Assembly: GCA_965240325.2 (NCBI GenBank)
Contig: OZ251224.1
Span: forward strand, 4,340,001 to 4,404,000
From: Rebecca billardiae RCC1528
Taxonomy: Eukaryota > Haptophyta
Reading direction: 5' to 3'
DNA: 64,000 nt
Part shown: in pieces, positions 52,118 to 62,100 of the stretch
Layout: each line of letters starts with the position of its first letter
How positions within the stretch are numbered: position 1 is the first letter of the stretch
Notes under the pieces: generated by a model
Told to the model about the DNA's origin: nothing
The model's database searches: none
The model's input: the letters and a program-made list of their open reading frames with translations, nothing else
Position numbers and translations under genes: made by a program

Positions 52118-55100
52118 GGCGCCATATCACAATCACATCGCGTAGTAGTCTCACAGTGCGCTAACACGGGCCGAAAGTTGAATGAGAGGCGTCACGATGG
52201 CTGCCGACGCGCGCGCTGGCCGACCGTCCTCAAGAGGCCGTGATCGGCGGCGTAGACCGCGCGGCGGACCTCGCGAGAGAGCCTAGTCCTAGTCTTCAGC
52301 GGCGCTGATCAACGCCTTCCTCCTCCTTCGCCTCGAGAGCAGCTCCACATGACACGCGCCGAGACGGCCGCAAAGCGACTCCGAAGCGACTCTGCGAGCG
52401 CGCCGCCGGCTGCTCTGAGCATGCGGAGATGGTCAGCTCTTTCGGGTGCGCGGCATGCGCGCTAGATTGCTGACTTTCATGGTACAGCTCGGCTGCTCGA
52501 AACGTGCACGTCTGCTCTCGCGTGCTGGCACGACTCACGCTCTCCAAACTGACCGCCGCTCATGTCAGGGCATGCTGCCGCAAGCTCTCATCCTCAATCG
52601 CATCCCAGCGGCACCCGGGCACAGACGCAGGTGCACATCGACCTGGAGTGGCTGTCGTCGTCGCCACTACCTCTCGGCTGGCGCTCAGCACCAAGTTGCC
52701 GCGTAAATGAACGCGCGCGCGACGGCTTTCTGACCACGGCCCGTGTTGTGCAGGTCGTGGTCACACGTGAGCGCGGCGCTGCGGAGACGGGGCGGGGCCT
52801 CGCTTGTCCGTGACGCTGGCAGCGTGTCACGCGGGCCCACCGCCACGCCGCGCCGCAGGCCGCAACGCGCCGCGCCGTGCTGCGCTGCTCGCAAGTGCTG
52901 CCGTCAGCCAGGTCGGAGTTCGCGGTCGGTCGTCATGATGTCACGGACACGGTCAGCGGCTCCCGCCAGCCGTCGTCGCACCCGACGGCCCGAGCTCAGC
53001 TGAGAGTGAGGCGCGCGTCTACGAAGAGGCGATGCGCAACTACAGCATGCAACAGCGTGGCGTGCCGCGCTCGCGGGCTCCCCAAGCCTGCCGACTCATC
53101 CGCCAGCCAGCCAGCCGCCGACACGACGCGACGAGCTGAGTGGCCGTGGTCCGTGGCCGGTGCCTTCGCCGCGCGCGGGCACGCTGGAATCCATTCGGTC
53201 CGTCAGAGCCGATCATATCACGCGTATATTTTATTAGCAGCAGGCGAGCAGGCCGCTTGATACGACGCGTCTACTCCTCCTCCTTTACGCGCGCATATCA
53301 AGCTACGACCGGGCTATAGCCATAGGCCGCTACTCTGCTGCGAGTCTCAGCTGCGCCTACGCGGACACGGTGCGGTCAGAGCGGACCGTCAGCACACGGT
53401 CACGGGCGCGGTCGGGGCGCCGCAGCCAGCAGGCGACGTCGGCCGCGAAGTCAGCACAGTGATGGTGATGCGCCGAAAACGTGCAAGCGCGCCACGAGGA
53501 GACCCCAGACACATCACGTCAGCCACTCGTCGTGCGTCTTTCGTCGCCTGCTCCACCCAGCCCTCAAGTCAAGCTCAGGTGCCCCTGTGGCGGCAACCCG
53601 ACCCCCTCATGCACTCCTCGGGAATCGGCAGCGCGCGCGTACGCGCGCAGATCATCTCTTTGGCCGTGAGCGCATGGAGGCCGAAAGATACGACTGGATG
53701 GCGAGAACGCGTGCTCTTGACACCTTTGATGCGCAACGCAGGGTGCTCGTGCATCAGCTACGCCCGGTAAGCCGCTCGCACGCCAGCTGGGATGCTCGGG
53801 CTCCTCGCACGGCCGGACTGCTCGAGTGCCCGTCGTGTGCCGTATGCTCAGCAGCACAGCCGACGGGGCACACCTGATGCAGCGTCTTCTGACACTGCGC
53901 GTGTAGTGAGCTCGTACGCCAGCCCACTGCCTGCGCAGCCCGCTTGATCCCGATGATCGAGCCAACACGTGGATCCCATGCGCCTGCGCGAGCGCGGCCG
54001 CGGCGCGCCCGCGAATGCAAGGGGGTGCAGCTCGTGAACAGTGGAACGCAGCTGTGATGCACTTGGCCATGCGTGTACACCGAACAATTTCAGCCACGTA
54101 ACTTTCTGCGATGCCCTCCTAGACCCCGCTGTGAGCCGCCGTGTGGCGCGGCGCGCGCGAGGTGCGCGCGCAGGCTGCCGAGCGCCCGGCACGCGCACTC
54201 CGGTCAGAGGCGGACGGAGGCGGCCGCGATGGGAGGCATGACCCGCGAGCCCGAACGAGCGTGAGTGATGCAGAACTCAGCCGCCCCCCGTCTTGGCGCA
54301 CGCCATGCGGCTGGCGTCTCTGCGCGCGCATGTTCGCGTGCGGATTTCAGATGTTCCTGCTCGCGAAGCAACCGCGGGGAGCCCGCGAATTGAGGGGGGG
54401 TGCAGCTCGTCAACGGCGAAACGCAGCTGTGCTACCTTTGATGATGCGTGTACACCGAACAATTTCAGCCACGTAACTTTCTGCGATTCCCTCCTAGACC
54501 CCCTGTCAGCCGCGGTGTGGCGCGGCGCGCGGCCAGGCGATGTCGCAGACTGCTGGCGCACCTGCACGCGCACTCTGGTCAAAGGCGGACGGAGGCGGCC
54601 GCAATGGGAGGCATGACCCGCGAGCCCGAACGAGCGCAGGTGATGCAGAACTCAGCCGCCCCCCGTCTTGGCGCACGCCATGCGGCTGGCGTCGCTGCGC
54701 GCGCGTGTTCGCGCGCGGATGGCTGCGCCAGCGATGGCGGCCGGCCGCCGCGAAAACGTCCCTGATCGCGGAATCGGCCGATTCTGCCAATTCAACTTTC
54801 GGTGCCGGTTAGCGCACTGTGTATTGATGATTCAGCCTGAATGGCGGCCCCGATGCCCGCCATGGCACGGGCACTCGGGCTCGGCCGTCGGCGCCGACGG
54901 TGGTCGCCGGCGGCCGCGCACTCACCGACGAGTGAATTCGTTCGAGAGAATCCGAGTTCAGTAGTTCACTGACACTACTCACTAGTCTAAGCAGGTTAAC
55001 ATATATATATACATATATATACAATGCTCACTTCACAGCCAGCCAGCAGTGTCAGCAGCAGCGCAAATCTATATTTGATGATTGTCAGTGGTCGTCGCGC

Positions 55101-55246
55101 GTCCATATCAGCAGGCGGTCGGACTGAGGGTGAATACTGCCAGCTGGGACCATACTACGTCCGCATGCCGCTGGCGCGGGCCTGGCCGCCGGCCCGTTGT
55201 CGTCGGCCGCCAGGCCCGCCGAGCGCACCGCGATCCGGGCTGCTGC
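52118..55246. other. Long gene-free region with a tandem duplication
   Basis: 3.1 kb between convergent genes without any recognised protein or RNA gene. Composition is less GC-rich than genes, with an AT-rich stretch at about 54980-55085. It holds two tandem copies of a 375-bp unit near 54010-54730. Short open frames in it have no motif. It may include a non-coding transcript or decayed mobile element, but nothing in the sequence proves either. Confidence 0.5.
54006..54730. repeat. Tandem duplication, 375-bp period, two copies
   Basis: The second copy repeats the first at an offset of exactly 375 bp: GCGTGTACACCGAACAATTT begins at 54071 and again at 54446, and ACCCGCGAGCCCGAACGAGC begins at 54241 and 54616. 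Copies differ by scattered substitutions and small indels near the left ends, so the duplication is not very recent. Confidence 0.9.
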
Positions 55247-56140
55247 TCAGTCCTCGCCGGTGGGCATCGTCGGCACGGCCTGCGGGTGCGCGCTGGTCTC
55301 CCAGTGCCAGAGCGCCGGCACCTTAGGCCCGGCCACCTCCTCGACGGGGAAGCGCTTGAGCAGCGTGTGCAGCTCCGCCTCCGTGCCGACTGTGTGCAGG
55401 TCGCCGCCCGCCTGCGGGCCCGGCCAGCGCTCGGCGGCCTGCGCGATGCCGGCGGTGAGCATGCCGATGTGCGCGGTCATCGGCATGGCGGACGGGTCCT
55501 TGGAGAGCTCGGGGTAGTTCCGGATGGGCAGCTTGCCCACGCGCACCTCGGACATGAACACCGAGTCCGCCTTGGACTTGGCCTCGGCGCGCAGCGCGGA
55601 CGCGAGCCCGGAGACGTGGTGCGCGTTGATGCGCGTGAGCGAGGAGAGCTGGCGCTGCGTCACGGCGGAGGTGCCCGTGATGTAGGTGTACGAGGCGCCC
55701 TCCATGTGGCGCAGCTTCGGGATCAGCGCCTGCGCCACGCCGAAGTGCAGGTCGACGAGCACGCCGGCGTTGTGCCGGAAGATGTCGCGCTCCATCTCCA
55801 GGATGGAGGCGCCCTGCTTGGGGATGGTGAGGGTGCCGGTCTCGTCCTCGTCGCCCGCCTGGCCCCACCAGGCGACGCCGCAGTGCGCGACCACGTGCGT
55901 CGGCGTGCCGATGTCGAAGACGCGCTCCATCGTTTTGTCCAGCCCGGACGGCAGCATCGTGCCGTGCACGCAGTGCAGCCGCTCCGGGTGGCCGAGGTCC
56001 TCGTGGAGCTGCACGAGCTTCGCCTCGGAGCGCGAGTTGATCGTGACGGTCGCGCCGGCCTGGAGCAGCCCGCGCGCGATCGCGCGGCCCACCGGGCCCA
56101 CGCCGCCCACCACGAGCGCTGCCTTGCCGGTGAGGCTCAT
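55247..56140 (-). CDS. Divergent short-chain dehydrogenase/reductase-like protein
   Basis: Single exon of 297 residues. The N-terminus has an SDR-type Rossmann motif in a variant form, ALVVGGVGPVGRAIARGLL, followed by ATVTINSRSEAKL, the usual place for cofactor choice between NAD and NADP. The downstream order (THVVAHCGVAWW in place of NNAG, then YTYITGTSAVTQRQL) follows the SDR fold. The expected catalytic YxxxK is not found: the corresponding helix reads RINAHHVSGLASALRAEA. The enzyme may use other residues, or may bind a nucleotide without catalysis. No signal peptide. Isolated between two non-coding stretches. Confidence 0.75.
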   Translation of the reverse strand: MSLTGKAALVVGGVGPVGRAIARGLLQAGATVTINSRSEAKLVQLHEDLGHPERLHCVHGTMLPSGLDKTMERVFDIGTPTHVVAHCGVAWWGQAGDEDETGTLTIPKQGASILEMERDIFRHNAGVLVDLHFGVAQALIPKLRHMEGASYTYITGTSAVTQRQLSSLTRINAHHVSGLASALRAEAKSKADSVFMSEVRVGKLPIRNYPELSKDPSAMPMTAHIGMLTAGIAQAAERWPGPQAGGDLHTVGTEAELHTLLKRFPVEEVAGPKVPALWHWETSAHPQAVPTMPTGED

Positions 56141-56740
56141 CGCTGGCGACGACGACGAGAGGGCAGGCGCCGGGCGTGGACTTCGTCAACGCGATGAATC
56201 AGCGCATCAGCTGCTTGATCTCGCGTTGCGAGGTGTAATTACGTCGTGGCCCGAGCAGTGAATTCGGGGCCTGCTGCTAATGTTTCCAGCGCGGCTTGAT
56301 GATAATCGCCGCGATTCCGGGCGGTGTCCGGTGCCGAACGGCCGCTCGGCACCGTGTGGACCCGTTGGCGCAGGCCGTTCGGCGTTCAAGTTCAACTACT
56401 TTGCCACAATCATGCCACTTGGCGACCGGTTGGCGACTGCCGTGCCGCTGCCGCTAGTCGCTGGACGCCGTCGTCACAGGCACCGGCACAGGAGCACAGT
56501 CTGTGCGTGATGACGGCCGATGGCGGCGAGCTGGCCGGCGGCGTGTCCAGCCTCTTCACCACGCCAGCCCATCCAGCGCTGCGCCAGTCCCGCGTGCGGG
56601 CCCTGGGCGCGAGTGCTGCCCGCTGGCCAGGGTCACGCGTGCGCAGGTCGCAGCCTCACGGGGCGGCCTCAGGCTCAGGGTCAGTGTGAGTGTCAGTGTG
56701 AGTGTCAGTCAGCGCAGCCTGGCAGGGCCGCGGCACGGCC
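56141..56740. other. Intergenic region
   Basis: 600 bp between two minus-strand genes. Contains GTGTCAGTGTGAGTGTCAGT-type short repeats at about 56678-56712 close to the stop of the coiled-coil gene. No gene recognised. Confidence 0.5.
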
Positions 56741-58833
56741 TCAGAGCAGCAGCGACTTGAGGTACGCGCGCAGCTCCACGCTCTGCGGCACGGCAGCCGG
56801 AGCGGTAGGGGAGGGGCGGGGAGACGCACGCGCCGAGACGCTGAGCACGCACCCCGCACGCGCAGCGGCGCGCGCAGCGGCACGCGCAGCGCTCGGCGGC
56901 GCGTGCCGCGGCGCGTGTGTGCGCGCTGGGTGCGCACACGTTCATCTTGGAGCCGAGCAGCACGGCGGAGCGGCCCTCCACCAGCTTGAGCCGGCGCAGC
57001 TGGTCGCGCACCTCGTCTGCACGCGGCGGGGACGGCGGCCGGGCGGACGGGGCACGCGCGGCGCGCGCAAGGCCCAGGGCGCAGGCAGGGGCGGGCGGGC
57101 GGAGGCGGCGGCAGCGGTTGGCTCGACGACAGCGCACGCGCCGCACACCGGGGGCGCGCGAGGCGCGGGGCAGGCGGCGGGCGGCGCGATGGGCGCGCGC
57201 GTCACGCACCGCGCGTGCGCAGCGCGTCCACCTCCTCCGCCGAGCCCACGCGGCGCAGGCCGCGCAGCCGCTCGAGCTCAGCAGCCGCGCCGCCCCCCTG
57301 CGGCCGCGCTCGCGCGCCGGGCGGCGCGCGCTGCCGGCCGGGCGCGCGCGCTCGGCTGCCGCGCGGCGCGGAGCCGCGAGCGGCGCGCGAGCGCGCCGAC
57401 TTGGGCGCGGGCGCTGCGGGCTCCGACTCGTCCGCCGCGCCGAGCGGCGCGGTGGGGGGCGGCCGTGCGAACGTCCCGTCCTCCTCCTCCTCCTCCTCCT
57501 CCTCCTCCTGCTGCTGCTGCTGCTGCTGAGCAGCAGGGGCGGCAGCGGCAGCAGCAGGGGCGGCAGCGGCCTCTGACGCGGCCTCTGAAGGGGCACCGGC
57601 CGAGGCGGGTGTGCCCGCCGCCGCGCCGCGCGCCGCCCCGCCCCCGCCCCGCGCCCCGCCCGCCGCCTCCGCCGCCTCGAGCTTCGCCTCCGCCGCCTCG
57701 AGCTGTGCCCGCAGCCCCGCGGCCGCCTGCGCGGCAATGTCTCGCTCCCTCTGCGCGCACCCCAGCGCCTCGTCCTGCTGCGCGGAGGCGGAGGCGTAGG
57801 AGGAGACGGCGGACTCGGCCTCGGCGCGCGCGCGCGCCTCGGCGGCGCGCGCGGCCTCCGCCTCGGCGCGCAGGCCGCCCAGCTCCGCCTCCGCCGCGCT
57901 CGCCCGCGCCTCGGCCGCCTGCAGCGACGCGGCGGCCGCGTCGGTGGCCGCCGCCGCCTCGGCCGCCGCCGCCGCCGCGTGCGGCGCCGCCTCGGCCGCG
58001 GCGGCCTCGGCGGCGGCGCAGCGCTTCTGCGCGTCGGCGGCCATGGCCTCCGCCTCCACCGCGCGCGCCTCCGCCACCGCGGCCCGCTCGTCCGCCTTCG
58101 CCGCCTTCGCCGCCGCCTCCGCCGCCTCCGCGGCCGCGGCCGCGTGCCGCGCGCCCGCCGCCTCGGCCGCGGCGACGCGCGCGCCGAGCGCCGCGGCGCT
58201 GGCCTCGGCCTCGGTCGCGCGCGCGCGCGCCTCGGCCGCGCGCGCCTCCGCCTCCGCCTCCGCGCGCCGCGCGCCCTCCTCCGCCGCCGCGTGCTCGCCC
58301 AGCGCGCCGCGCAGCTCGTCGAGGTGCGCGCGCAGCTTGGCCAGCTGGGCCTCGAGGGACGAGCAGCGCTCGGCCGAGCGCGCGAGCTGCGCGCGGAGCT
58401 CGGCGCCGCCGGCCTCCGCGCTCTCGGAGGCGCGCGCGAGCGCGGACTCCGCCGCCTCCGCGCGCGCGCGCGCCGCGCCCAGCTCGCGCTCGAACCGCGC
58501 GACGGTCGACTCGGCCGCGCGCGCGCGCGCGCCGAGCGCGGACGCCTCGCTCGCGTTCAGCGCGCCGGGCTCGGCGCCGGACTGGGAGGTGACGAGCGCG
58601 GCGAGGGGCAGCGCCGCGCCCGCCGCCGCCGCGGCGAGCAGCGACGCCGCCTCGGCGCCCGCGACCATGTGCACCGCCGGCAGCGCGCCGTGCCGCGCGG
58701 GCACGCACGCGCGGGCCAGCCGTGTGCGCCCGCGCGCGCACACCGGCGCGGCGCGCGAGCTCTCGGCGCGGCGCGCGAGCAGCGCGAGCAGCGCGAGCAG
58801 CGCGAGCCGCGAGCCGCCGCGCACGGGCCGCAT
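56741..58833 (-). CDS. Ala/Glu-rich coiled-coil protein with N-terminal signal segment
   Basis: Predicted 580 residues. Exons are 58833-57210, 57016-56940 and 56782-56741, with introns of 193 and 157 bp (GT-AG, phases agree). The start codon is followed by a Leu-rich hydrophobic segment (LALLALLALLARRAESS), a probable signal peptide or anchor. A second Ala-rich hydrophobic stretch lies near residues 60-85. From about 90 to 380 the protein is almost pure Ala/Glu/Arg coiled coil (RERDIAAQAAAGLRAQLEA). A poly-Gln/poly-Glu run and a basic Arg/Pro region follow. The last two exons encode a short conserved-looking end with DQLRRLKLVEGRSAVLLG and VELRAYLKSLLL. No family recognised. The composition is extreme, so database hits to coiled coils will be uninformative. 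Confidence 0.65.
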
Positions 58834-59134
58834 CTGCGCGCGCCTCGAGGCTCGCCCGCGGGGCCGAGGCTCGTCGGGCCGACCGGCCGTCTCGACCGCC
58901 GCGTCGGCAGCGCGTGCGCTCGTCGGCGTGCGTCGCGACCCTCAACTCTGCAACTCGTCACAGGCGAAAGCCGCGCCAGTGGCGGGAGCCCCGGACACGC
59001 GGGCCCGGGCGGGGGCGCGGGGCCGTCTGCCAACCGAGTGCCAACGGACGGCGAAGAGCTTCAAGCATGGCGGAGTGTGGCGGACGGCATGCACCGTCAA
59101 TCATGGCAAGCGGTTTCAAGCGAGTGGTGGTCAT
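58834..59134. other. Intergenic region
   Basis: Short non-coding spacer between two minus-strand genes, carrying the 3' end of the ankyrin gene's transcript and the promoter of the coiled-coil gene. Nothing specific seen. Confidence 0.5.
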
Positions 59135-62100
59135 CTAGAGCCACGAGGCAGGCGGCGTGGTCAGCCCCCCGGCCGACGCCGCCAGCGGCACGACCGCCAT
59201 CTGCGGCGCGCCCTCGCCCTCGAGCAGCCGCGCGAGCGCGCCGACCAGCTCGTCGTCAGTCGGGTAGCGGCGCGCGTGCAGCCGCGAGAAGAGCAGCACG
59301 CTGCTGCGACCGCCGCCGCCGCCGCCGCCCAGGAGGTCGGCGCCGTCCGCGCCGTCGCTATCGGGCCCCTCGCCACCCTCCTCCTCCTCCTCCTCCTCCT
59401 CCTCCTCCGCCGCCGCCTGCTCCCCTCCGGACTGTGCGCGCGCGCACACCCAGAGCAGCTCGAACGCACCGGCGCACGCGCTGCCCGGCACGGCGCGCGC
59501 GCGCAGGCCCGCCCAGCGCGCGCGCAGCGTGCGCACGGCCGCGTCGGCGTGCTCCGCCGGCGTGCGCGCCGCGCGCGACGGGGGCAGCCGCTCCGCCGCG
59601 CCCAGCGCCGCCGCCGTCTCGCAGTACAGCAGACAGACGCGGCCGCGCAGCCGCGCGCACAGCACGGCGCTCAGCGCGGCGTGCGCGCGCCACTGCCCGC
59701 GCGCGAGCGCGGCGCCGAGGGCGGTCGCGCCGTCGGGGCCGCGCGCGAGCAGCGCGCCGCGCGGCGCGGCGGCGGCGACGGCCTCGACCACCTCCGCCGA
59801 GCCGCCCTCCGCCGCCGCGCGCAGCAGCCGCGCGTGCGCGCCCGCGTGCGCGCCGCGCGCCGCGCCGTCGCCGCCGAGCGCGCCGAGCGCTGCGAGCGCG
59901 GCGCGCACCGCGCCGGCCGCGCCCAGCGTGGCGGCGCGCGCGCCGAGCTCGAGCAGGGCGGCGGCGTCGGGCTCGGCCGCGCCCGCGCCCGCGCCCGCCG
60001 CGCCGGGGCCCGCGCCGCCCGCGGCCGCGGCCGCGCCCCCTCCGCGCAGCTGCAGCTGCAGCGCCAGCGCGCACGCCAGCCTGCCCGCGCGCAGCGCGCT
60101 GTCGACCGCACCCTCCGCCTCGGCCGCGGCGGCCTCGGGCGCGGCCGGCACGGCGGCGGGCGCGTGCGCACGCGCGCGCAGCAGCTCGAGCGCGAGCTGC
60201 GCGTGGCCGGCCGCCGCGGCGAGCTGCGCCGCCGAGCGTCTGCGCGCGTCGGTTGCGCCCGCGTCCGCGCGCGCCTGGAGGAGCGCGCGCGCGCACTCCG
60301 CCTCGCCCGCGGCCGCGGCGCAGAGCAGCGGGGTGGCGCCCGCGCTGTCGCGCGCGCCCAGCTGCGCGGCCAGCGCGCCCTCGCCCGCGGCGCGCGCCGC
60401 GTCGAGCAGCACGCCGACGAGCTGCGCGCCGCCGGCCGTGCCCGCGGCGAGCGCGAGCGCGCTCGCGCCGCGCGCGTCCGCGGCGCTCGGGTCGGCGCGC
60501 GCGCCGAGCAGCGCGCGCGCCGCGCCGGCCGCCTCGTCGGCCGAGCGCGTTGCGCCGAGCGCGGCGCACATGAGCGCGGTGCGCGCCGCGGGCGTGCGCG
60601 TGCGCCCGTCCGGCTCGATGCGCGCCGCCGCGCCCGGCGGCGGCAGCAGCGCGAACGGCGGCGCGCCGGCGCGCTGCGGCGCGGCGTGCGCCGCCGCCTC
60701 GTCCGCGGCCGTCCACGCGCGCGCGGCCACGCTGATCGTGAGCGCGCCGATCTCGGCCTCGAAGTCCTGGTCGCGCAGAGGCACGCGCGCGGCGCTGAGG
60801 GGCAGCAGCGCCGGCGTGAGGCACAGCCCAACCTCCTTCGAGCGGCCGTCCTCGTCCACGCCCACGAGGTACAGCTCGAGCTGCGACTCGAGCTGCGACT
60901 CGAGCGCGGACGATGGCTCGGACGATGGCGCGGACGGCTGCACGCCGCCTGCGGCCGCCGCTGCGCCGTCGGCCGCCGCCCCCTCGGGCGGGCCGAGGGC
61001 TGCTGCTGCCTCGCGCGCGCCCAGCTCGATGGGCGCGCCCCGCACGGACAGGCCCACGCCCTCCCACACGCTGGCGCGCGGAGGGACGGCGCCGCCCGCC
61101 GGCGGGGCGGGCGGGTCGGCGGGCGGCGGGAGGGGCGGCGGGATGGGGTGCGGGAGGGGCAGCGTGTCGGAGCGCACACGCCCCTCGTCCGCCTCCGCCT
61201 CCGCCTCGCCCGGCAGGTCGAGCTCGAGGCGCAGCGCGCAGATCGGGCCGAGCACCGCGCGCCCGCTGCGGTCGGGCGGCGGCTGCAGCGCCGACACGGC
61301 CGCGCTCAGCTCCAGCGTGTGCACGCTCACGCTGAGGCGCACACGCACGGACGCGGCCGCGGCGCCGGCCCGCTGCGGCGCGCGCGGCTGCGGCGGCGCG
61401 TGCTGCAGCAGCAGCGACACGCACGCGGCCGAGGGCGCGAGGGCCGCGTGCTGCAGCGCGCTGAGCCCCGTGCGGCCGCCGTACGCGCACGCCCACGACC
61501 GCTCGGGCCACGCGCGCAGCAGCGCGGCCGCGGCCTCCGCGCCGCCCGCTGCGCACGCGGCGTGCAGCGCGCTCGCGGGCAGCGCGTGCTCCGACACCGC
61601 GCCGTGCAGCCCGGCGCGCACCGCCGCGGCGTCGGGCGGCGCGACGTGCTGACACAGCGCGTCCGCCAGCAGCTGCGTGGCGGCGGCGTGCGCGCTCGCC
61701 GCCGCGCACACGAGCGCGCCGCGCAGCGCCTGCGCCTGCGCCGAGCCGTGCGCGTGCGCGTGCGCGGACGAGCCGCCGTCGTCCGCCGCGCCGGGCGCGG
61801 CCGCCGCCGCGCCGGGCGCGGCCGCCGCGGCCGCGTCGTGCGCGCGCGGCAGCAGGCGCGCGTGCCCTAGCAGCGTGCGCAGCAGCTCGGCGGACGCGTC
61901 GTCCGAGCGCGCCGCGGCCGCGCTGAGCGCGCCCTCCCCGCCCGCGCCGCACGCGAGCACGGCCGCGGCCGCGCCGCCGCCCAGGTGCTGCAGCAGCGCA
62001 CCGACGCAGCGCGCGGACGCGTCCACGCGCGAGCGCGCGTCCGCGCGCCCGAGCTCGCGCGCGCGCGCGGCGCACACGTCGGCAAAGTCGGGGAGCCGCG

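Noticed and set aside
52446-54812. Several 60-110-codon frames in the gene-poor region
   Set aside because: No motif, no shared splice signature, and several begin at non-ATG codons or lie within the tandem duplication.
57944-61870. Plus-strand frame of 1300 codons spanning the coiled-coil and ankyrin genes
   Set aside because: It crosses two well-supported minus-strand genes and the spacer between them and has Ala/Arg shadow composition.
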